From the NCBI GenBank assembly GCA_028278225.1, contig JANQEU010000045.1:62001-126000 (forward strand): a stretch of DNA of 64,000 nucleotides, written 5' to 3'. The position numbers and the translations under genes are program-made. Under the pieces are notes generated by a model. It did no database searches, was not told where the DNA came from, and saw only the letters and a program-made list of their open reading frames with translations. Shown piece after piece: positions 1 to 9,900 of this stretch. The DNA comes from Cyclobacteriaceae bacterium (GTDB taxonomy: Bacteria > Bacteroidota > Bacteroidia > Cytophagales > Cyclobacteriaceae). Numbering within the stretch: position 1 is the stretch's first letter; the number at the start of each line of letters is the position of its first letter.

Positions 1-362
1 CAGGATTTTTTCTCCCATGCCACCGCACCAAGATCTACAGGAAGGAAGAATCCGAGCCATGTGAAGAATGCAGCCATTCCGGCATTACCAATTGGTGACA
101 TTTCGGAAGGTCCCTGTCCCCAGGTTTCCGGATCCCAAACCGCAATATTATGCGCAAAAACATAGGCCAGCAGGAAATTCCCAATGACCATGAATATCAT
201 TCCCCTGGCCATCACCGCCCCGGAAGGTTTTTCATCCGGATCAAAACCCATTTCCCGCGCCCAGGCTTTTCCAAAAAGGGGTGTATACCAGATAAATCCC
301 AGAATAAAAGTGGCAACAACGGCAACTAGGATCGCTACATAGTTAATTTGAATGTCAGGCAT
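1..362 (-). CDS. DUF1761 family membrane protein (3' part outside window)
   Basis: The gene runs leftward off the window edge, so only its first 120 codons are visible. The start codon is the ATG at 360-362. The N-terminus is a hydrophobic membrane segment followed by the motif WYTPLFGKAWAREMGF, which is characteristic of the DUF1761 family. More hydrophobic segments follow (FMVIGNFLLAYVF and AAFFTWLGFF), giving at least three membrane spans. DUF1761 proteins are small integral membrane proteins of unknown biochemical function. The gene is divergent from the TPR-LuxR regulator at 609, separated by about 246 bases. Confidence 0.8.
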   Translation of the reverse strand, partial: MPDIQINYVAILVAVVATFILGFIWYTPLFGKAWAREMGFDPDEKPSGAVMARGMIFMVIGNFLLAYVFAHNIAVWDPETWGQGPSEMSPIGNAGMAAFFTWLGFFLPVDLGAVAWEKKS

Positions 363-608
363 AGTAGTTTTTAATTTGGTGAGACCCTATAAAAATAAAG
401 AAATGTTATCAGATATCTCAAAGAGTCTCAACCACATAGGGACGAAACATTTTGCCCCCTGCTCAGACTATCCTGAATCCCTCTTGGGGGGATACCTTGT
501 TAAAATACTTTGATTGTCTATATTTATTCAGGCTGGAATATTGCAGCCGAAAGTCGCTGATTTGATAATAACTGCAGGAATAGCTAAATTCTGCAACAAC
601 CGAAAACC

Positions 609-2180
609 GTGAAAAAAGTCGCTCTATTCTTAATTCTCGTTCCTATCTCTTTATGCGGACAGCAGTCTGCCATTGACAGCCTTCGAAGGTATCTCCCAGC
701 CGTATCACCGGAAGAGGAACTGAAAGTATACCTGGAACTGGCCAACAAATACAGGGGTATTGATTACGACTCTCTGCATTTCTTTGCAAACAAGGCGCTG
801 AAAATCGCACAAAATAACCGCGATACCAGTTCGGAAATATCTGCGCTGAATATCATCGGAACTGCATATTTTTTCACCGGTGATTACAATGAATCAATAG
901 ACGCATATCAGAAAGGGGTGGACCACGCACTAATGAAACGGGACTCCCTCAACCTGGGGAAACTTTACAATAACATTGGCATGGTTTATTCCTATAATAA
1001 AGATTATACCAGATCCATCGAGTTTTTGATCGAGGCCAGGAAGATCAGAGACGTCACCGGTGATCCGAAGATCAGTTCTACGGTGAATAACCTTGGGATC
1101 GCCTATATGAATATGAGTGATCTGGATCCTGCTTTGCAATACTTCAAAGAGGCGCTACAACTAAAAAAACAATATAATCAACGCTCAGCTTTGTCTAATA
1201 CGCTCAATAACATAGGGATCATACTTCGAAGGCAGGAACAGTTCGAGGAAGCGATCCCCTACTACGAAGAAGCAATTGACTTAGCCATTGAATTTGAAGA
1301 CAACACAAAGCTGGCCAATGCTTATAACAACATAGGTGTTGTTTATGACAAGATTGGAAATAAATCGAAGGCGCTGGAATACTTTGAAAAATCCGCCCTC
1401 ATCAAAAATGAACTTGGTGATAAAGTCGGATTGATCCGTTCCTGGAACAACATGGCCCGAATTAAGGTTTCCGCGGGAAGGATCAATGAAGCATTTCAAT
1501 ACCTGAACCGGGGTGATAGCGTAGCGGCATTGTCCGATCCCGAAATAATGGTGGATGAGCGGATGCTGATCAGGTCAAAAGTAAATGCGGAAGCAGGAAA
1601 TCACAGGGTGGCATACGATTTTATGGTGTCGGCCTATGACGAAAAGACCAAACAACTGACGGAGGACCGAAATAAACAGATAGCTGAACTGGAGGTATCC
1701 TACAACACCGCAAAGAAGGAAGCAGAAATAGAAAGACTGGCGCTGGAGAACGAACTGAACGAAGCGAAGCTTCGGGTTTCCCGTATTCAGACTTACGGAA
1801 CTGCTTTAATCGGATTATTGGTGGCAGTCAGTATTACAATCTACTTCCTGATGCGATTCAAAAAACAACAGGCAGAGAAACTGGCTTCCGAACATCAGCT
1901 TGACGCATTAAGAAAAAGGTTTATAGAAATACATGAGGGTACACCGGCGTTGGATATAAATTTCGAAATTGGAGAATTGAACGACAAACTTCATAACCAG
2001 TTGACAGAAAGAGAGTTTGAAGCCCTGAGATTGAGCCTTATGGGAAAAACAAACCAGGAAATAGCGGAAGAACTCTATATTTCAATGAGTACGGTTAAAT
2101 TCCATCTAAGGAATAGTTACCAAAAAATGGGCGTGCAAAATCGAAAGGAAGCATTCGAGTATGTTGTCAAAACATCATAA
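609..2180 (+). CDS. Membrane-spanning TPR regulator with LuxR-type HTH
   Basis: 523 residues with a GTG start. The order is: signal peptide (about 1-18, ending LCGQQ), several tetratricopeptide repeats (about 40-330, with repeated NNIG motifs), a charged coiled coil (about 345-395), one membrane span (about 397-416) and a C-terminal LuxR/FixJ helix-turn-helix (about 464-520, LTEREFEALRLSLMGKTNQE). The layout puts the TPR sensor in the periplasm and the DNA-binding domain in the cytoplasm, so it is probably a one-component transmembrane transcription regulator. No phosphoreceiver domain is present. The last 20 bases overlap the next gene, a paralogue with the same layout, so the two are probably co-transcribed. 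Likely target (inference): the giant surface protein gene at 3949. Confidence 0.85.
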   Translation: MKKVALFLILVPISLCGQQSAIDSLRRYLPAVSPEEELKVYLELANKYRGIDYDSLHFFANKALKIAQNNRDTSSEISALNIIGTAYFFTGDYNESIDAYQKGVDHALMKRDSLNLGKLYNNIGMVYSYNKDYTRSIEFLIEARKIRDVTGDPKISSTVNNLGIAYMNMSDLDPALQYFKEALQLKKQYNQRSALSNTLNNIGIILRRQEQFEEAIPYYEEAIDLAIEFEDNTKLANAYNNIGVVYDKIGNKSKALEYFEKSALIKNELGDKVGLIRSWNNMARIKVSAGRINEAFQYLNRGDSVAALSDPEIMVDERMLIRSKVNAEAGNHRVAYDFMVSAYDEKTKQLTEDRNKQIAELEVSYNTAKKEAEIERLALENELNEAKLRVSRIQTYGTALIGLLVAVSITIYFLMRFKKQQAEKLASEHQLDALRKRFIEIHEGTPALDINFEIGELNDKLHNQLTEREFEALRLSLMGKTNQEIAEELYISMSTVKFHLRNSYQKMGVQNRKEAFEYVVKTS

Positions 2181-3813
2181 CAGATGGGTATTCACCTTCG
2201 TCTTCTGCCTTCAGCTGGTCGCTGTCAAAAGCCAGACCATGATCTTTGACCTTGTACAGCTTATTGATTCAAAAAAATATCAGGAAGTTATTGCCAAATC
2301 AGATTCGCTGCTGTCTCTTGAATTACCCGATGCATCCAAGGCCAGGATCTATCAGTTACGGGCAGATGCTTTCTATTATCTGAACGATATCGAGGCATCA
2401 CTGGATGACTATTTGCTGGCAATTGAATTTGGAGAAATGGATAATTCGACACCCTTATCTCTCATTATGGAATGCTACAGCCACGCCGGATGGTGTTACC
2501 GGGAACTTGGCATTTTGACAAAAGCTGTTTCCTATTACAGTGTTGCCCTCCGGCATGCACAACATCTCGAAGATTCCGTTGAAATTGCGACACAAATGTC
2601 CAACCTGGCGCTTTTAAATAGCCGGCTTGGCGATTTCGAGAAGGGACTGGAATTTCTCTACGAAGCATACAAGATAGATGTTGCCCGCAGTGATACTTCG
2701 GCTCTGGGATTTGATCTTAGAAATCTTGCTGAAATCAAAATGGAAATGGGTGATAATATCGGTGCCATTCAGGACTTGCATGAATCATTAAATTTTCTTA
2801 GTGCCAGTTCGGGCAACCGAAATTCTTTTGCGATCAGATTAGGCAACATCGGTGAAGCCTTTCTGCGGATCGGGCAATTGGACAGCGCCCGATATTATCT
2901 GCAAAACTCCCATCATGAGTTAATAAAGCTTGGGGACAGTGTCAACGCCATAGTAAAATGGATCGATCTGGCCAGGGTAGCACTTGAGAATGACGAAATT
3001 GAAAACGCGAGATCCCTGGCCGGCAATGCAAGGAATTACTTCTCAAGGTTGGAGGATAATCAATATTTGGTCTATGCTAACCTGGTATTGATCAGTGTGT
3101 ACTTTGAACAGGGCTTACACAACAATGCGCTCGGACTCGTCAACGAGACCATCAAAATTTGCCGGGAACAGGGGTATCTCAGTGAGTTGAAGGATTGTTA
3201 TTATTTGCAAACCCAATTGTTAGAGAAACAGAACAGGTACACTGAAGCGCTGAATTCCTTTAAAATTTATCAGGTCCTGGAGGATTCATTGATCACTATT
3301 TCCAGCAGGAATATGCTTGCCCGAATGGAAACACGATATGAAATTGACAACATTGAAAAGCAGAATGAGATCCTCAGACTTGAAAATGAAATATCTGCTC
3401 AGAAAATGGCTGCACAGCAGGCACGGTTAAATTGGGTGATTGCCGGATTGATCTTATTAATAATTGCGTCATTCGTCATCACATCAATCCTCATTTCAAG
3501 ACACAAATTGAAAAAGCGTCTGCTGGAAGCGGAAATCAGTGACCTGAGGAATCAGATCCGAATAGTATTCGAGGGCGATACCCAATCGCTTGAACTGGAT
3601 AAACCGAGTTTCAACGCGAGTTTGCGTCAGCCACTCACGGACAGGGAATTTGAAATTCTATCGCTGGCTATAACCAACAAAAGTAATAACGAGATCGCCG
3701 AATCTATTTTTGTTTCGGTTAACACAGTCAAATTTCACCTCAAGAAGATCTACGAAAAATTGGGAGTGAGCAACAGGAAAGAGGCACTGAGACATATAAT
3801 CAGTCAACCTTGA
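2161..3813 (+). CDS. Second membrane-spanning TPR regulator with LuxR-type HTH
   Basis: 550 residues, a diverged paralogue of the gene before it, whose end it overlaps by 20 bases. The order is: signal peptide (about 1-25), TPR repeats (about 30-370), a coiled coil (about 385-420), a membrane span (about 423-445, WVIAGLILLIIASFVITSIL) and a LuxR-type helix-turn-helix (about 493-548, LTDREFEILSLAITNKSNNE). The basic recognition helix region VNTVKFHLKKIYEKLGV is very like VKFHLRNSYQKMGV in its partner, so the two could bind the same sites or form heterodimers (inference). Only 135 bases separate it from the giant secreted protein gene. Confidence 0.85.
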   Translation: MLSKHHNRWVFTFVFCLQLVAVKSQTMIFDLVQLIDSKKYQEVIAKSDSLLSLELPDASKARIYQLRADAFYYLNDIEASLDDYLLAIEFGEMDNSTPLSLIMECYSHAGWCYRELGILTKAVSYYSVALRHAQHLEDSVEIATQMSNLALLNSRLGDFEKGLEFLYEAYKIDVARSDTSALGFDLRNLAEIKMEMGDNIGAIQDLHESLNFLSASSGNRNSFAIRLGNIGEAFLRIGQLDSARYYLQNSHHELIKLGDSVNAIVKWIDLARVALENDEIENARSLAGNARNYFSRLEDNQYLVYANLVLISVYFEQGLHNNALGLVNETIKICREQGYLSELKDCYYLQTQLLEKQNRYTEALNSFKIYQVLEDSLITISSRNMLARMETRYEIDNIEKQNEILRLENEISAQKMAAQQARLNWVIAGLILLIIASFVITSILISRHKLKKRLLEAEISDLRNQIRIVFEGDTQSLELDKPSFNASLRQPLTDREFEILSLAITNKSNNEIAESIFVSVNTVKFHLKKIYEKLGVSNRKEALRHIISQP

Positions 3814-3852
3814 CCACTTTTTAATTATCTCATTATCAGCATGTTATAAAAA

Positions 3853-3910
3853 CTACCCCGGTGGGTAGGACGAAAACTAACCCTTAGGGTCAGGAAAATT
3901 ACTCCTGGAG
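3853..3910. promoter_or_regulatory. Tandem palindromic dyads upstream of the giant surface protein gene
   Basis: Three dyads lie in the 135-base gap. The first is perfect: CTACCC (3853-3858), CGGT, GGGTAG (3863-3868). The second has one mismatched pair: CTAACCC (3877-3883), TTA, GGGTCAG (3887-3893). The third is weak: CTCC (3902-3905), T, GGAG (3907-3910). Their centres are about 24.5 and 21 bp apart, roughly two helical turns. NarL/FixJ-type helix-turn-helix proteins commonly bind inverted TACC-like half sites, so these are candidate sites for the two LuxR-type regulators encoded just upstream. No good TAnnTTTG box is visible between them and the start codon. Confidence 0.45.
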
Positions 3911-3948
3911 AAATCGAATTTGGGGGCATAAAATCAAAATTCTGCCCT

Positions 3949-6900
3949 ATGAAAAAATTCGTACTTCTTTTATGCATGACAGCCGGTTTCAGCTCCTTTG
4001 GACAAATGTCCGGGACGTATACCGTGGGAACAGGCGGTGATTATTCCTCATTGCCATTGGCATTTAACGCCTTAAATACAAATGGAATTAATGGCGACAT
4101 TGTCCTGGAAATACTGGACGGTTATTCCTCAACAGGTCAGGTCTATTTATACAATCCTGATCCTACATATAATGTGACCGTTCGCCCTGAGTCAGGTGCT
4201 GCTTCGATATCATTTGACCAGACAAGTGGTACTCATCTTTTCTACTTTTTCACTGATCATGATAATATCACCGTAGATGGAGCTGACCCCTCAACGGGCA
4301 ATAAGGTTTTTACTTTTAACAACACATATGACCATTCGAATAGCTCGGCGATGTATATTATCCGTGCTGATGATATCACAATCAAAAATTGCATTGTAAA
4401 AACTCCACAAGGTAGTGGGATCAGGACAGGCACCCTTTCCGGTAGCTCAAATATTTTGATCGACGACAATGAATTCATTTCAACCGCCACCGACAATGCT
4501 GCTACTGTCAGAGGGGTAAATATCGAATGGTCATCCGTATCAAATCTGACTGTTCAGAACTGCAGGTTCTATATGGAAAACGGTTCGGCTGATCCCAATT
4601 TTTATTCAGGAATCAGCTCAGGCAATCTCAACGCCTACAATAATGTCATTGCTATCAGCAGTGCAGGATTTTCAGGTATTTCATACAGCATAACGGAAAA
4701 CTGTCAGATTTTAAACAATACGGTCCATTTATACGGTGATAACACAGGGCTAACAGATCCTTCGTCCGTAGTCGGAATCACCGGTTCTAAAAATGCCAGC
4801 GCCAGTATCACGCTGGATGTTATCAACAACATTATCAATATCAGTCGTTCGTACGGAGTAACTACCACAAAGTATGCGTTTTATTTCTATAGTTCATGGG
4901 CAGGTCAGGTCTTAACCCATAACAACTTCTCTGTAGCGGATGATGGTACAAGTACCTGGTACTTTGTAAAAAACGGGGTAAATGGATATAATACGGAAGC
5001 GGAGGTTTTAACCTACCTGGATAACTCAACTTTTGGTATTCCTTTATTTACTGATGAAGTCGCCGGGGATCTTTCCCTTATGGGGACTTCATTGACCAGC
5101 GCTGATTTCAGAGGTACTCCGGTTGGTCTCACTACTGACATCCTGGAAGTTTCAAGAAGTACGAATGCTCCATCAAAAGGGGCGTATGAATCCCCCAATA
5201 ATATCACCGACATCCTGGATTTTTCCATCACCAATCAGGCCGGGGATGTTGTCATCGATGACATCGACCACACCATACAATTCTCATTGACCGGCGGCAG
5301 CAGTACTACTCAAACGCCGACCATAGCCATCATGGGCGGAGCTACCATTTCACCATTAAGTGGCGTCGCCCAGGATTTTGCCGATCCCGTAAACTATACT
5401 GTAACAGCGGAAAATGGAGATCAGCAGGTGTGGGAGGTATCCTACGACCCCCCAAGCATGGAAACGGACATAATCACATTCACACTCGAGGGTGAGACAG
5501 GCCCGGCCACCATTAACGCTGCAGATCATACGGTGGACATTGTAGTGGAGAGAGATGCGGGTACTAACGGATACCTTCAAACTACTCTTACAGTTTCCGA
5601 AGGGGCGTCTGTCAGCCCTACCTCCGGATCAATTTTATATGGAAATTACAACACGACAAAAACATTTACCGTGACGGCCGAAGATGGCATAACCGTACAG
5701 GACTGGGAGGTAAATGTCACCAGGGAACCCTTGCCTGGCGGAACTTATACCGTGGGAAGTACCGGAGATTTTGCAACCCTTGATGATGTTTCCGAGGCCA
5801 TTGAAGGCTATGGGGTTTCCGGAGATATTGTCATTGAAATACTCGATGGACACTCGGAGTCCTCCTCTTCAATATTTTTCATACCTAATGACGACCACAA
5901 CGGATATGCACTTACCATTCAGCCAGCCACCGGAGCAACAGGTATCGAAATTGGATGTTCGTCGGCAGGTACGTGCTTCCAGGTGCAGGGCATAGACAAT
6001 TTCACATTCGACGGTGGAAACGTCATTACCTTGGTCAATAACAGTTCGGGATCACTTATTTCCGCATATGGTGATAATATGGTTTTCAAAAACCTAACAC
6101 TGAATTCTGTTTCAGGAATAGCTTCATTCAGCAATTCCAATGGTGTGACCATTGAAAACAACACATTTATGTTCAGAACCACAGCATCCGGCAATGTTAC
6201 CTTGCTGATTTTGTACAATACCGTGACCAACGCCACCATTGAAAATAACATGTTCATCGGATCGCAAGATTTTAGCGGAACTAATTTGACAGCTATTTAC
6301 ATAGCATCGGACAATTCATCTATTGTCAATAACGTGATCCATTTGTACCCCACTACAGCTTCACTATTAAGAGGAATAGCAATTGACGGCACTTCAAATC
6401 TTGAGATCAGTCACAATACAATTGTCTCCTCCGGCAACTCAGGGGCAAATATTGAAACGGTAAAAGTCATTGAGGAGCAGAATCCGACTACTGGTGATCT
6501 TACCATCAATAATAATATAATAGATGTTTCCAGGGTACTTGCGGCCACCAGCGCAGTTACAGGACTGGAGTACGTAACGGGAACCAGTTCGAAAGACCTG
6601 GAATACAACAATATACATATTGTTGACAATGCCAGTGTTACCGAGTCTGTAATTAACCTGGATAACAGTGACTATGATGAATCCACAATAGGAAATCTGA
6701 ATATCGAAGGCTTAACCACCGAATCTGCAAATTTCGTCAGCCTGTTTGGGAACGACCTGAATCTGACCGGAACAAGCCTTTCCGAGGCAAACCTTAGAGG
6801 CAAACCCCTGCTGTCGGTAACGGACGATATCGAAGGCAATATCCGCAGTGGAACGGCACCTTCCAAAGGGGCGTACGAGTACGATAATACTATAGCTGAG

Positions 6901-9900
6901 ATCACCGGATTTACACTGGCCGAGCAATATGCCGATGCAGTCATTGATAATCAATCAGAGACTGTGGATATTGAAGTTGATGCGGCAACAAGTCTGACCG
7001 GCTTAACTCCAACGATCACTACTTTCCCGGGATCTTCGGTTACACCCGCTTCCGGTATATCACAGGACTTTTCATCAAGTGTGGATTATACCGTTGAGGC
7101 AGAAGCCGGTAACTCGAGTATCTGGACAGTGACAGTAACCGAACACAATGAGACTCCAACGGGGATTTCCCTTTCCGCCAGTGTAATAGATGAAAATGAA
7201 CCTGTCTCTACTTCGATCGGGACTTTCAGTACTTCGGATGTCAATATAGTAGATAGTCACACCTATGCCCTTGTATCAGGAGAAGGTGACGAGGACAATA
7301 GTTCATTCACTATTGACGGGAATATTCTGAAGTCAAATGCCATCTTCAACCATGAAACTAAAGATTCCCATTCCATCAGGATCGAAACTACGGATATCGG
7401 AGGTGAAACTTTTGAAAAGACCTTTGTCATTACGATTACGGATATTTCTGAATCGCCAACCGATATCACACTTGACAACAGTGATGTGGATGAAAACCAA
7501 TCGGCAGGAACACTGATCGGAACACTGGGATCGACCGATGAGGACGAAGGAGAAAATCATATTTATTCCTTCGTGAATACTGGCTTTTACCCTGACAATG
7601 AAGAATTCATCATTAGCGGCAACGAACTTTCGACGGATGCCATATTCAATCATGAGCTAAACTCTTCCTACAGTATTCAAATCCAAACCGATGACGGTAA
7701 CGGCGGATCATACACCAAAACTTTCACAATTAATGTTGGTGACATACCGGAAGCACCAACAGGAATAGATATATCTGGCAACAGCATTGCTGAAAACCAA
7801 TCCAGTGGCACTTCAATCGGTTCATTGTCTACCACCGATGAAGATGAAGGAGAAAGCTACACATATTCCCTGGTATCCGGGGAAGGTGACGATGACAATG
7901 CACATTTTGCCATAGTCGGCAATGAATTACAGTCGAATTCGGTCTTTGATTTTGAAGCCAAAGCTTCATTCAGTATTCGCATTCAAACCGACGACGGAAA
8001 TAGTGGAACACATGAAGAGGTTTTATCCATTTCTGTGAATGATGCCAATGACAATCCAACCGCAATAGCTATTGATGACTATTTTGTTGACGAAAATCAA
8101 GCCATAAACACAGTAGTTGGTACAATTTCAACGGAGGACCAGGACTCCGGTGATTCACATAGCTATGCGCTTGTAAGTGGTTCAGGAGATGACGATAATG
8201 GATCATTCAACATCATGTCAAACGAACTACTTACGTCCGAATCTTTCGACTTTGAGGTAAAAAACAGCTATAGCATCCGGTTGCAAACTGACGACGGAAA
8301 TGGAGGTGTATTGGAGGAGGCTCTACTCATCGGAATCAACGATGGCAATGATTCACCTTCGGATATTACACTCAATACTACTATGGTAGACGAAAATATT
8401 CCATTGGAAACTGTGGTAGGGTCCTTTACAGCAGCCGACCAGGATACCGGGGAATCATTTACTTATTCTCTGGTTCCCGGTACCGGTGATGATAACAATG
8501 ACTCTTTTACCATTCAGTCAGGTGAACTGCGATCTGCTTCTGAAATTGATTACGAAACAACTAGTAGTCTATCTATCAGGATAGAAGTGGAAGACAGCCA
8601 GGGCGCTACTTACCAGAAATCTTTTATCCTGTCTGTCACCGATCAAAACGATTATCCGATTCTTGAGGAGCAGACCTTTGAGGTATCGGAACATGCGCTG
8701 ACCGGGTATGAAATAGGAACTATCGCCGTAACCGATCCGGATGCCGGTCAGTCACATGTTTTCGATCCTTTGACCGGGGAGATTGCGTCACTTTTTGCGG
8801 TATCAGCTAATGGTGTACTGTCTGTCGCTGATAATCAATATCTCAATCATGAGGACCTTGAATCTGTGACCTTCGATGTGACAGTTTCGGACGTCGCCAT
8901 GGGCAGCCTTTCTACAACAGCCGCCATAACCGTAAACATCCTGGATGAAAACGACGAACCTACCGACCTGGCCGTGGACAACCTGACAATCGACGAAAGC
9001 CTGCCCACCGGATCTCTTGTTGGTCTGATCAGTTCGGAGGACGAAGATGCTGCTGACACCCATACTTATTCGTTGGTTTCCGGATCAGGAGACACGGACA
9101 ATGCGTCATTTCAGATTTCCGGGAATGAGCTGCGTTCGAACGAAGTATTTGATTTTGAAACTAAAACCAGTTATGACGTAAGGATCCAAACGGATGACGG
9201 AAATGGCGGCTCATTCGAAAAATCACTCACAATCAGCATTAACGATCTCCTGGCGCAGATCACTGCCATACAGTTAGATAACGCATCAGTAAGTGAAAAT
9301 GAGCCCGGTGGATCTCTGATTGGAGCATTCAGCACATTCGGCGAGGACCTCTCCGGCAATTTCACTTATTCGTTTGTTACTGGTATTGGAGACGATGATA
9401 ATGCATCTTTCACCATAACAAATGATGAATTACAGACTTCTGAAAGCTTCAATTTTGAAGTAAGAAGCAGCTATTCCATAAGGGTTAAAACGGATGACGG
9501 AATTGGCAATTCAGGTGAATACAGTTTGATGATCGACATTTTGGATGTTTCCGAAGCGCCAACCAATATTCTGCTGTCTAATGCATCGGTTTCGGAAAGT
9601 GTTGCAACAGGAACGTTGGTCGGTTTACTATCTTCCGAGGATGAGGACGCAAATGAATCATTTAGCTACGCGCTGGTGGAAGGCGAAGGAGGTGATGATA
9701 ATTCTGCTTTTCAGATCATAAATAATGAACTGCAAACAGCCGAAATATTTGATTACGAGACCAGGTCAGGCTATACTGTACGAATCCAGTCAAATGATGG
9801 AAATGGCGGCACGTTTGAGAAGTCATTTGCAATACAGATCAATGACATCACACCTCAAATCACTGACATTGTCATTAGCAACGCCACTGTCGACGAAAAT

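Noticed and set aside
5714..5995. Rightward open frame of 93 codons inside the giant adhesin gene
   Set aside because: It is in a different frame of a clearly coding region whose beta-helix pattern continues through it.
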